Below, one piece after another: positions 8,399 through 15,835 of a DNA stretch of 37,276 nt (the first letter of the stretch is position 1; every line of letters starts with the position of its first letter). The stretch lies in NCBI GenBank assembly GCA_946479785.1, contig CAMLHQ010000028.1, forward strand, positions 1 through 37,276, in the 5' to 3' direction. This DNA is from an uncultured Nitrospira sp. (GTDB lineage: Bacteria; Nitrospirota; Nitrospiria; Nitrospirales; Nitrospiraceae). The notes under the pieces were generated by a model. The model saw nothing but the letters and a program-made list of their open reading frames with translations. It did no database searches and was not told where the DNA came from. Made by a program: the position numbers and the translations under genes.

Positions 8399-9553
8399 AT
8401 GCCCAAACAGAATCGCCTCATCCTCGCGATTGCGGCAGCGGTCTTCATCCTGATCGTCATCCTGGAAATGGCGGCGCCGGCGAATATTGTCGGAGCCTAT
8501 GCCTTCGTCTTGCCGATTCTCCTTGTCGCCGCTCTCCGTAGCCGTCCGCTGATGTTGGCGACAGTCGTCGCGTGCATCGCGGCGACCTATTTAGGATTGA
8601 TGCAGCCGACGAAACCAGGCCGCTTTCAGGCGGCCGTCATCAACCGAACCGTGGTTGCCGGAGTCTTGCTGATGGTGGCCTACATCGGAATGACCAGAGA
8701 AGAACGCAAAGCGCGAGAGGAAGCCGCACGCGTGGCCTTGGCGCAACAAACGGAAAGCCTCTTGCGAGCCAATACGCTGTTGGTCGATGCGAAGGACCAG
8801 CTCAATCGCTCGGAACGGCTGGCGGCGGTCGGCCAGTTGGTCGCTTCGGTGGCGCACGAAGTCGGGACCCCGCTGCATTCGATTGCCTGGCACGTGCAGG
8901 CATTGGCGGAAGAGCCCGGCGTCACACCCGAGATGAAAAAGCGAATTACGGTCATCGATGAACAGCTCAATCGTGTGGTTCGCATCATTCAGGATTTGCT
9001 TTCCTCCACCAGGCAGCGGAAACCGGATCCGTGCTGGATGTCTGTGGAGCAGGTGATCACTCCTGCGACGGCCTTGATGGAACCGGCATTCCACGCGAAG
9101 GCTGTCACTTTAACCACGGAGTTGGCGATCGGGCTTCCATGGGTCTGGGCCGATGCGGAGAAATTGCACCAAGTGTTGGTCAACCTATTAACGAATGCGC
9201 TGGTGGCCACCGCGCAACGGGGCGCTGTGGATGTCCATGTCGGAGGCCGTGCGGCGACGCCGGAAGAATTGGAAACGGGCCGGCGTTTGGCACCGGACAT
9301 GTCTCCGATGGTGGTGACAGTAGCGGTCCGTGACACCGGTATTGGAATGCCGCAGGCCGATGTTCAAAAAGCCTTTCAACCCTTCTTCACGACGAAGGAG
9401 GTTGGCAAGGGGACCGGCTTGGGACTATTCTTGAGCCGGGAAACGGTTCAAGCTCATGGTGGGACTCTTTCGTTGGCGAGCGAGCAAGGCCGGGGAACAA
9501 CAGTGACCATCACGTTGCCGGGCAAGATGACGGCGCCGGAAGGGGTCGCATAA
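8399..9553 (+). CDS. Membrane sensor histidine kinase, 384 aa
   Basis: Three to four membrane segments occupy about residues 5-100 and act as a short sensory module without a large extracellular domain. A coiled-coil linker (100-140) leads to the HisKA helix with phosphoacceptor His153 in A-H-E-V-G-T-P-L. The ATPase domain follows: an N-box (L-V-N-L-L-T-N-A-L), G1 (D-T-G-I-G-M) and G2 (G-K-G-T-G-L-G-L). The ATG at 8399 has no strong ribosome site. The gene sits ten bases upstream of the NtrC-type regulator at 9564, so the two almost surely form a two-component system. The ligand cannot be read from the sequence. Confidence 0.92.
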   Translation: MPKQNRLILAIAAAVFILIVILEMAAPANIVGAYAFVLPILLVAALRSRPLMLATVVACIAATYLGLMQPTKPGRFQAAVINRTVVAGVLLMVAYIGMTREERKAREEAARVALAQQTESLLRANTLLVDAKDQLNRSERLAAVGQLVASVAHEVGTPLHSIAWHVQALAEEPGVTPEMKKRITVIDEQLNRVVRIIQDLLSSTRQRKPDPCWMSVEQVITPATALMEPAFHAKAVTLTTELAIGLPWVWADAEKLHQVLVNLLTNALVATAQRGAVDVHVGGRAATPEELETGRRLAPDMSPMVVTVAVRDTGIGMPQADVQKAFQPFFTTKEVGKGTGLGLFLSRETVQAHGGTLSLASEQGRGTTVTITLPGKMTAPEGVA

Positions 9554-9563
9554 GAGAGGCGCA

Positions 9564-10970
9564 ATGCACGCAGCGAAAATTTTAGTCGTGGATGACGATG
9601 TGGTGGCGCGTGACCTGTTGGCCGAGGCGCTGAAGAAAGAGGGCTACGAGGTCGAAGCCTACGCCAGCGGCGAGGAAGCCATTGCCCGAGGCCGTGAGGG
9701 GCGGGTCGATCTGGTACTCACGGACATTCGCATGGGAGCTGTGGATGGGCTGACCGTCCTGCGGGAGTTCAAGCGCATGAGCCAGGACACGGCGATCGTT
9801 GTCTTGACCGCATTCGGGTCGCTCGAGGGGGCGATCGAGGCGATCAAACAGGGCGCGTACGATTACCTTGCGAAGCCTTTCAAGAAGGAAGAAATCAAGC
9901 TCGTCGTGCAGCGTAGTCTCGACCATTGCCGTCTGTTGCGCGAAAACACCAAATTTCGAGAGGAACTTAAGAGTAAAGACGAGTGGTCGCCGTTGGTAGG
10001 AAGCAGTCCGGCGATGTTGGAAGTCTACAAGCTGGTCGCGCGTGTGTCGGAAGGCAAGAGCACGGTGCTCTTGCAAGGCGAAAGCGGGACGGGAAAAGAG
10101 CTCATTGCCCGTGCAATCCACGGCAACAGCCCTCGTCGGGACAAACCTTTCGTGCCGGTCAATTGCGGTGCGCTGCCGGACACCTTGCTGGAATCGGAAA
10201 TGTTCGGTTACGAGAAAGGCGCCTTCACCGGCGCAGTCGGCACCAAGACCGGTCTCTTCGAATCGGCGAACGGGGGGACGCTGTTTCTCGATGAAATCGG
10301 CGAGCTGGGCCAGGCCCTGCAAGTCAAGCTGCTGCGCGTGATGCAAGATCAAGAGGTGCGCCGCGTCGGCGGGACGAGTTCGATCAAGGTCGATGTGCGG
10401 ATCATTGCCGCGACGAATCGAGATTTGGAGCAGTTCGTCAAGGAGGGGAAATTCCGAGACGATTTATTTTATCGCCTCAATGTCGTGAGGATTACCCTCC
10501 CCTCACTCATCGAAAGGCAAGAGGACATTCCTATGCTGGCGCATCATTTTTTGCAGAAGTGCGGTGCCGGGGCGACGAGGGCGGTGCGCGGGTTTCATCC
10601 CGATACAATTGCATTATTGAAACGGTACCGGTGGCCTGGCAACGTTCGCGAGTTGGAGAATGCGATTGAACGTGCGGTTTCGCTCAGCCATGGGCCGCTC
10701 CTCACGCCGGAAGACTTGCCGGCGGCCATCCGTCAGGCCGGCAGCCAGCCGGAGTCCAAGCCTGATGTGCCGGAAGCCGATGAGGTGTGTCTTACGCTCG
10801 AAGAAGTGGAGAAACGCCATCTGATCCGGGTGCTCAAGGAAACGAAGGGCAACAAAGTCAAAGCTGCGAAGATTTTGGGGATCGACCGGCGGACACTCTA
10901 TCGAATGGCCGAGCGTTTTGGGTTGGAGATGGGCGACGATTTGGAAGGTGGGGACAAAGAGTCAGCTTGA
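9564..10970 (+). CDS. NtrC-family sigma-54-dependent response regulator, 468 aa
   Basis: This is a complete activator of sigma-54 RNA polymerase. The receiver domain (about 5-120) has the phosphoacceptor Asp54 and the conserved Lys104. The AAA+ domain (about 145-375) has Walker A G-E-S-G-T-G-K-E (172-179), the sigma-54-contact loop G-A-F-T-G-A (219-224) and Walker B F-L-D-E. The last 45 residues form a Fis-type helix-turn-helix ([15 protein letters not shown]). GAGAGG lies a few bases before the ATG. It is the partner of the kinase upstream. Its targets are unknown, and I did not find a convincing -24/-12 promoter next to it. Confidence 0.95.
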   Translation: MHAAKILVVDDDVVARDLLAEALKKEGYEVEAYASGEEAIARGREGRVDLVLTDIRMGAVDGLTVLREFKRMSQDTAIVVLTAFGSLEGAIEAIKQGAYDYLAKPFKKEEIKLVVQRSLDHCRLLRENTKFREELKSKDEWSPLVGSSPAMLEVYKLVARVSEGKSTVLLQGESGTGKELIARAIHGNSPRRDKPFVPVNCGALPDTLLESEMFGYEKGAFTGAVGTKTGLFESANGGTLFLDEIGELGQALQVKLLRVMQDQEVRRVGGTSSIKVDVRIIAATNRDLEQFVKEGKFRDDLFYRLNVVRITLPSLIERQEDIPMLAHHFLQKCGAGATRAVRGFHPDTIALLKRYRWPGNVRELENAIERAVSLSHGPLLTPEDLPAAIRQAGSQPESKPDVPEADEVCLTLEEVEKRHLIRVLKETKGNKVKAAKILGIDRRTLYRMAERFGLEMGDDLEGGDKESA

Positions 10971-10996
10971 AGTCGAATACAGGCTGCCCTCAAGCT
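10964..10996. terminator. Inverted repeat between convergent genes
   Basis: The arms AGCTTGA (10964-10970) and TCAAGCT (10990-10996) form a perfect 7-bp stem with a 19-base loop. It fills the gap between the regulator and the minus-strand lipoprotein and could end transcription in both directions. There is no clear T-run. Confidence 0.35.
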
Positions 10997-11443
10997 TCAC
11001 AGGATGTGCAGCGCATTTTTGATCAGTCTTAGCTGATTTTCTGCGCTTTGAGGCAGGGCGGTTGGTGAATCTTCCCATCTGGTAAAGATTCCATCTTTCC
11101 CTTCGTACTGTACGTGCAACCGGAGCCTGGCGTCTTGCTCCGTTGCAGGCGTTACCAAGGCATCGACGCGGCTCCGACCCGTGCCGAAGCGCCACCGCAA
11201 CAGCCAATCCCAAGGTCCGCTGATTTCTTCCCGATAGCCGGTCGTCAGATTCTGGTCATCCTGCCGATCCACATCATATCCGCCGTCCGTCAGTACTTGG
11301 ATTACCGCCGTTCGCACCTGCTCGGCAGGTGCAGTCAATGTGACGTCGACGACATCGGGTTCATGAGGGATAGTCGGGCCGGCACAGGCGGTAGCGCCAA
11401 CGATAATTGCGGCAAGCAAGAGGTGTACGGAGGGCGAGGTCAC
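10997..11443 (-). CDS. Predicted lipoprotein, 148 aa
   Basis: The N-terminus is a lipoprotein signal with the lipid-attachment Cys at about residue 20 (A-T-A-C-A-G). The mature part has a D-V-T-L start, a V-I-Q-V-L-T-D-G-G-Y-D-V-D segment and several short beta strands (T-G-Y-R-E-E, R-V-D-A-L-V-T-P), like small envelope lipoproteins of the BamC or DUF4810 kind. I cannot name the family. The GTG start overlaps the stop of the upstream RAM-domain gene in a GTGA arrangement, which suggests translational coupling. It is probably the last gene of the minus-strand operon that starts near 13.2 kb. Confidence 0.75.
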   Translation of the reverse strand: MTSPSVHLLLAAIIVGATACAGPTIPHEPDVVDVTLTAPAEQVRTAVIQVLTDGGYDVDRQDDQNLTTGYREEISGPWDWLLRWRFGTGRSRVDALVTPATEQDARLRLHVQYEGKDGIFTRWEDSPTALPQSAENQLRLIKNALHIL

Positions 11444-11853
11444 TTCGCCTTACTGTCCTTTAACTGATATACGAGATGGGTATCGGTCTGTGACACACCT
11501 TCTATCGAATGGATGCGACTGAGCACCAGTTGCGTCAATGCGTCCTGATCGGGCACTTCGACTACGACGATGATGTCCGGCTTGCCCCAGCAGGGATCGA
11601 TCGTCTTGATCTGTTTGATCTCGCCAAGTGCCCGGACCACCTGGCTGGTTTGCCCCGGCAACACCTGAATCAGGATATATGCACGATCGGCCATGACCAT
11701 TCCACCATCTACCGGTGCATGGATTGTACAAGGCACCGCCGGAACGGCAGGCTCTTTGCCAACGTAGCGGATACCCGGCGTGCCTGTCAACGTAGTCGGA
11801 GCCGAACTGGATTTTTGGTAGGGTGCAGCGGCCGCGGATTTCGGTCTCTTCAT
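11440..11853 (-). CDS. Lrp/AsnC-type ligand-binding (RAM) domain protein, 137 aa
   Basis: The C-terminal 80 residues form a RAM domain, the effector-binding and oligomerising part of Lrp/AsnC regulators: A-Y-I-L-I-Q-V, then G-E-I-K-Q-I-K and a V-V-V-E-V strand. There is no helix-turn-helix, so it cannot bind DNA as Lrp does. The first 55 residues are low-complexity and rich in Ser, Thr, Ala and Pro. The ATG at 11853 is preceded by AGGTG; a later ATG at 11694, directly before the RAM domain, is also possible. Its coding frame is coupled to the genes on both sides. It probably senses a small metabolite, but the ligand is unknown. Confidence 0.8.
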   Translation of the reverse strand: MKRPKSAAAAPYQKSSSAPTTLTGTPGIRYVGKEPAVPAVPCTIHAPVDGGMVMADRAYILIQVLPGQTSQVVRALGEIKQIKTIDPCWGKPDIIVVVEVPDQDALTQLVLSRIHSIEGVSQTDTHLVYQLKDSKAK

Positions 11854-11860
11854 AGTCACC

Positions 11861-13213
11861 TCACTTAGGGGCAATAAGAACGTCTACGGTAAAATGTTCG
11901 CTCGTGCTTGCAAGCTCGCTTTCCAATCCACGAGGGTTGCCAATACGGCCTTCGGGGTCATAAATAAAGCAAAACAGATTCGCACAGCGTCCACGGGCGC
12001 GATAGCGTTCAATGTCGACGCGCACTTGGTCCGAGAGATCCTTCGCACTGAGTCCAGTCCGCGTCTTTTTGACGATGATCGCCAGGCCATCATGATTGAG
12101 GAGAAACGTTGTGCGCGGCGCTCCGCTGGTGTAGCTGGGCGTCCACTCATCCGTGCTGATGTCATCGAATTGGAGGCGCAGAAGAGCATGGAGCAGATCC
12201 TGCACGTCGAACTCGTCTTCGATATTCAGCGTTGATCGGTATTCTCCACGCAACCGCAGTTGGCGAGCGACGAAGTGAAATCGTTGGCAGAGTTTCTTGG
12301 TGATGTTTAAGTGATCCGTCTCGGCTGACGCTGAGGCACGCACGACAGACGCCTGCGTGGTTGATGGCATGCTCGGGGCGGTGGATTGGGGCCGTGCGGG
12401 AACCTCCTGTGTTGTCGAGAAGCGAGGAGGTATAGTCTGTGGAGGAGCTATGGGATTTGCAGCCGGTGGAGTCGGTTCGGAAGCTGCTACCGGCGGTGTC
12501 AGAGCGGGTGAGGCCGGTTGTTGAACCTGTTGAGTTGTCGGCACCAGCGGTTTTATCTCCTGCGTTCGAAACAGCGAGGAGATTGGTTCAATGGGTCCTC
12601 GCTGCGGTTTCGGTTGAATAGGCTGTGTCACGGGCTGCGGCGGTGCGACAGGCCCTGTAGAAGAGGGCGGTGCAGGGCTGGCAATCGGTGGAACTGCCGC
12701 TGGAGTTGAAACGGACGCACTCAACTCGGCGTTGGTCGCCAGCGGAACGGTCAACTTGGCCTGCGGAGGTGTCGTCGGTGCGGCAGATGTGATGGTCACC
12801 TGGGCCGTCGGTGCTGATGGAGGAACGAGTGTCATGTGCGGACGCGCCGGCTCGGAGGCCGTGGTCGTTTCGCCTGCAACCGTCGGCTTCAGCCCTTGCA
12901 GCTCGAGCTTCTTGTTCTCCAGCATCGCGATCAGATCTCGAATCAGACTGACGGTCTGTTTGGAGTCGGATAAAACGGAAAGCCTGTGATGGCGATGAGC
13001 TTGAAATTCAGGGGATTTGTCGCCAAACGCGCGCTTGATGCATTCACGGAGTTGCAGTTCTGTTCGAGCTCTGGCGCCCTCTAGATAGGGAAACCCTTCC
13101 CGTCCGAGGTCTTCCACCTTCGAAAGAAAGGCCTGCAACTGCTCGATGCTCTGGGTGAGGTCCTCGATCGGCGAGAGTTTCGAGCGAGCCCGCTCTGATC
13201 TTGCGCGTGCCAT
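11861..13213 (-). CDS. Pro-rich protein with a PD-(D/E)XK-nuclease-like C-terminal domain lacking catalytic acids (450 aa)
   Basis: Three parts are visible. Residues 1-110 are helical and charged. About 110-310 is a long linker rich in Pro, Ala, Thr and Ser. The last 130 residues match, from memory, a restriction-nuclease-like domain found in bacterial proteins near defence and signalling genes: I-E-D-E-F-D-V-Q-D-L, then T-P-S-Y, then F-L-L and V-K-K-T-R, then Y-D-P-E-G-R-I. In that family the two strands usually carry an Asp before F-L-L and a Glu before V-K. Here these are Thr and Ile, so cleavage is unlikely. ATG at 13213 is chosen over a TTG at 13255. The end overlaps or abuts the RAM gene. 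Confidence 0.7.
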   Translation of the reverse strand: MARARSERARSKLSPIEDLTQSIEQLQAFLSKVEDLGREGFPYLEGARARTELQLRECIKRAFGDKSPEFQAHRHHRLSVLSDSKQTVSLIRDLIAMLENKKLELQGLKPTVAGETTTASEPARPHMTLVPPSAPTAQVTITSAAPTTPPQAKLTVPLATNAELSASVSTPAAVPPIASPAPPSSTGPVAPPQPVTQPIQPKPQRGPIEPISSLFRTQEIKPLVPTTQQVQQPASPALTPPVAASEPTPPAANPIAPPQTIPPRFSTTQEVPARPQSTAPSMPSTTQASVVRASASAETDHLNITKKLCQRFHFVARQLRLRGEYRSTLNIEDEFDVQDLLHALLRLQFDDISTDEWTPSYTSGAPRTTFLLNHDGLAIIVKKTRTGLSAKDLSDQVRVDIERYRARGRCANLFCFIYDPEGRIGNPRGLESELASTSEHFTVDVLIAPK

Positions 13214-13286
13214 AGGGTGTGGGAAAAGTGTAGCCCACGCCCTATGACCTGACAAGAAAACAGCGGAAAATCAGCAGGATTCTCGG

Positions 13287-13303
13287 CCTATCCATCCGAT
13301 AGG
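13287..13303 (-). terminator. Hairpin after the zinc-ribbon gene
   Basis: CCTATC and GATAGG form a perfect 6-bp stem around CATCC, directly after the stop of the minus-strand gene at 13305. No T-run follows, so it is only a candidate terminator or a 3'-end stabiliser. Confidence 0.35.
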
Positions 13304-13304
13304 T

Positions 13305-13547
13305 CTAGGCTGCCACGTCGAGCGAGTGTTCTGGATCTCCGGTGCTCACCGGTTCAGGAGCCTGTGGCTGGATGGTCGCCGAGGCCATCGCCGCGGCATG
13401 AATCCGCCGGTTCTGTTCGACCACGGGGTCGAACACATGCCCGCAATTGATGCAGCGCCAGCCTTCCATCCACCATTCACCGCCGCTTTCCTGAAGATCC
13501 AGAAAATGGTCCCGCGCCATGCAGCCCTGACAACGTCGGCAAGTCAT
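13305..13547 (-). CDS. Zinc-ribbon protein (80 aa)
   Basis: Two Cys pairs near the N-terminus (C-R-R-C with another Cys close behind, and C-I-N-C about 26 residues later) form a classic zinc ribbon, with W-W-M-E-G-W in between. The C-terminal half is disordered and Ala/Pro/Ser-rich. Proteins of this type are, from memory, numerous in Nitrospira and probably bind nucleic acid or protein partners, but no function is known. The start at 13547 is strongly supported by AGGAGGC. The gene is upstream of, and on the same strand as, the 13213-10997 block but is separated by about 90 bases and a hairpin. Confidence 0.8.
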   Translation of the reverse strand: MTCRRCQGCMARDHFLDLQESGGEWWMEGWRCINCGHVFDPVVEQNRRIHAAAMASATIQPQAPEPVSTGDPEHSLDVAA

Positions 13548-13692
13548 AATGCCTCCTTTTGTTTCGCGCACGCATCAAGCCTAGCGGGCAAAAATTTCCT
13601 TATTAAGACCCAAAGGGGGTACCACGAAAGCGGGGATTGCAACCGTTTCGGCGCGAGCAAGCAACAATACAGTGTTTAATGACTCGAAGACC

Positions 13693-13712
13693 TCCTAGTC
13701 GGAGAACTAGGA
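13693..13712 (+). repeat. Inverted repeat upstream of 13788
   Basis: TCCTAGT and ACTAGGA form a perfect 7-bp stem with a 6-base loop. It lies about 75 bases before the start of the next plus-strand gene and could be an operator or an attenuator-like hairpin. A similar core (CTCCTAGTAGGAG) occurs at 3432-3444. Confidence 0.35.
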
Positions 13713-13787
13713 TTTCACCGAGAAGGCGATTTGAAGTCCGCTCATGTATGGGAAAGGGGACCTCTTGTAAGCTAAGAGAGGCTAAAT

Positions 13788-14159
13788 TTGAAAACAGTAC
13801 AATTTGCTTTGAATGCGCTTCGCCACCCATACCGGATAGCTGTCTTTACGATTGTGTTTAGTTTCGGCCTAGGCTTGGGAGCGTGCCAACTATTCCTGTC
13901 AAAAGAAGCGCGGTATCTCTTATCCGCCAGAAACCAGGCCGCTGAACAGGACGTACGCAGAAATCTTGGTGAACCTTTCCGGATCATGTCTAATAAAAAC
14001 CAAGAAACTCTGTGGGTCTATGAGTTTCGGGAGTTTGTCCAAGGAGGCAACAATGCTTGGACCATGACAGGATCTTGGTGGTGCGACGATTATACGCTTA
14101 CATTCGACGAGCACTACATTCTTCGGGATTGGACACGCACGTCTCGAAAATGCGTTTGA
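13788..14159 (+). CDS. Small envelope protein, SmpA/BamE-like (123 aa)
   Basis: The N-terminus is a hydrophobic signal with a Cys near residue 33 (L-G-A-C), so it may be a lipoprotein. The mature region has D-V-R-R-N-L-G-E-P, then W-V-Y-E-F and a L-T-F-D-E-H-Y-I-L strand, which is the pattern of small SmpA/OmlA (BamE)-type domains. The TTG start at 13788 is supported by a GAGAGG run six bases before it. It is short, sits alone between a zinc-ribbon gene and another lipoprotein, and shares its strand with the latter. The family match is tentative. Confidence 0.6.
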   Translation: MKTVQFALNALRHPYRIAVFTIVFSFGLGLGACQLFLSKEARYLLSARNQAAEQDVRRNLGEPFRIMSNKNQETLWVYEFREFVQGGNNAWTMTGSWWCDDYTLTFDEHYILRDWTRTSRKCV

Positions 14160-14402
14160 TGTCCATACTGGCCTCCTCACTGGCCTCCTCGGTATCGATT
14201 GGCTTATCCGTTTCTGAGCGAAACTGCACAAGGCGCACACTGCATAGCCCCGGCATTTGCCTAAGTCTTTCTTCCGGGAATTTCCTATATTGACGATTAG
14301 CCAAAAGACTGATTGGCTGGCTTTAGGATTCTCATGCTGTCTCAAAGCGCGACAAAAGAGCACGCTTTGTTAAATAACCATCCATCCAGTTTGGAGGGAA
14401 TT

Positions 14403-14873
14403 ATGATGACTGTTGCGAAAACATACAGCGTCGGCTTATGCGCATTGGGAGTGCTCGTGTTTACGGTGGGGTGCAGCTCATCGTCCTATTCATCCAAGGG
14501 AACGCGAGTACATACGGTGAATGTCGGGCAAAAAATCGAACCTCTGCAAATCAATGCGGGTAGAGGGGACGAGATTCGATGGCTGAACCTACGATCGGAA
14601 CCGATAGCCGTAGTCTTTCCGAAGCTGGATACGATTCCCATTTCGTGCCGAACAGGCTTCAAAACTGTTGATCAATCGCTCCTATCAGCCGTCGTGCCGC
14701 CGAACTCGTCTGCTAGCCTCTGCTTCGCGCAAATGGGGAAGTACGATTACCAAATACGCTTAGATGAAAATATTGCGAGCGCGGAAACTGATCGAAATGC
14801 CAGCGTTTTCATAGTCGGGCGTGGAGAGAGAAATCCTAAGCCTGGGGAGCAATTTGAGAACATTACTCCTTAA
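14403..14873 (+). CDS. Cupredoxin-like lipoprotein (156 aa)
   Basis: A lipoprotein signal ends in F-T-V-G-C-S at about residues 20-25, so the protein is membrane-anchored outside the cytoplasm. The mature part has strands typical of a plastocyanin-like fold: V-N-V-G-Q, then D-E-I-R-W-L-N, then a late C-F-A-Q-M-G-K-Y-D-Y segment before the last strand. The classic copper ligands (His pair, Cys, Met) are not clearly complete, so copper binding is uncertain. The ATG at 14403 follows GGAGGG closely. A strong hairpin lies about 50 bases after the stop. Confidence 0.65.
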   Translation: MMTVAKTYSVGLCALGVLVFTVGCSSSSYSSKGTRVHTVNVGQKIEPLQINAGRGDEIRWLNLRSEPIAVVFPKLDTIPISCRTGFKTVDQSLLSAVVPPNSSASLCFAQMGKYDYQIRLDENIASAETDRNASVFIVGRGERNPKPGEQFENITP

Positions 14874-14924
14874 ATCGGGTTAAATAGGCAACGTGAGCGA
14901 GGTTTCTTGCTCTAGGTCTCCACG

Positions 14925-14951
14925 CCAATCGCTCTTGTGGAGAGCGGTTGG
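14925..14951 (+). terminator. Strong 11-bp hairpin downstream of the cupredoxin-like gene
   Basis: The arms (14925-14935 and 14941-14951) pair over 11 positions with a single G-U wobble around the loop TGTGG. A short T-run follows several bases later. It lies between the plus-strand lipoprotein and the convergent DUF899 gene and is the likely end of the former's transcript. Confidence 0.55.
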
Positions 14952-15035
14952 AAGCGAAGTTTTGGACCAGCAACCGTGTGGGCTGGCCTTGGCAAGGCTG
15001 GCCCATTCCGGACAAAGGCGCAGGGATAGAATCAG

Positions 15036-15743
15036 TCATACATGATATTCATATTCATCGTGGCGGCGTAGCCAAGAGGGGCCTTTATCCCCCTCATCTC
15101 GTCCCTTGGGCACCAGATCGAGGTAGTGGTAAGCCACGTTCACCATGTCGATGCCGCGCGCGTAGGCTGAATAGGTGTGAAACACCCGATCCGTTGAGTC
15201 CTTGTAAAATACACTGACGCCCTCGCGATCTGAGCTGTCAGGGTCTTGTAGTTTGTAGTTATAAGAGGCTTCCTTCTTTGCCCCTTCTTCCGGCATGAAC
15301 GATACGTGGTAGTCGAAATTGAAATCCGTCTCAAACGATGAAACCCACTTAAAAGTCCAGCCCATTCTTTTCTGATAAGCTGCCAACTTACTGTACGGCG
15401 CCCGAGACACACCGACCATCGTCACATCACGATGATTCAAATGCACAATGATTCCGTTGAAATTGTCTGCCCAGAAGGAGCAGTGTTTGCACCCCGCATC
15501 CCATTCGGGCGCAAACATGAAGTGATAGACGATCAGCTGGCTTCTGCCATCGAAAAGTTCCGAAAGCGTTTGTTTCCCATGTAGTCCCTCGAAAACATAC
15601 GTTTTGGTAACCGCTTCCCATGGCAGATTTCGTCGCTCCTGGCTGAGTCGGTCGCGTAAGCGGGTGAATTCCTTCTCTTTGACCAGTAGAGCCTCGCGAG
15701 CTGCAATCCATTCTTTGTGTGAAACGACTTGATGGTTAGCCAT
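15036..15743 (-). CDS. DUF899 thioredoxin-fold protein (235 aa)
   Basis: This matches the DUF899 family, predicted to adopt a thioredoxin-like fold with an unknown substrate. Visible features are the N-terminal basic helix, Y-V-F-E-G, then the active-site-like C-K-H-C in G-C-K-H-C-S-F-W-A-D-N-F (about residues 84-95). Later come W-V-S-S-F, a V-S-V-F-Y-K-D strand, and a Y-H-Y-L-D-L end. Both Cys are present, so redox activity is possible. Start at 15743 with GGAGG six bases upstream. It lies between a cupredoxin-like gene and the CYTH-CHAD gene. It is soluble, with no signal peptide. Confidence 0.88.
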   Translation of the reverse strand: MANHQVVSHKEWIAAREALLVKEKEFTRLRDRLSQERRNLPWEAVTKTYVFEGLHGKQTLSELFDGRSQLIVYHFMFAPEWDAGCKHCSFWADNFNGIIVHLNHRDVTMVGVSRAPYSKLAAYQKRMGWTFKWVSSFETDFNFDYHVSFMPEEGAKKEASYNYKLQDPDSSDREGVSVFYKDSTDRVFHTYSAYARGIDMVNVAYHYLDLVPKGRDEGDKGPSWLRRHDEYEYHV

Positions 15744-15835
15744 GATACCTCCTCAGCCATATCACGTTTGAACTTGCTGGTTCGGCCCCATTTTGCTCGA
15801 AAGTCAGCCGTCTTCGGCAAACATTGATCATTCGA

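Noticed and set aside
13044..13238. Minus-strand frame inside the Pro-rich gene region
   Set aside because: It is an alternate frame of the real gene with no independent support.
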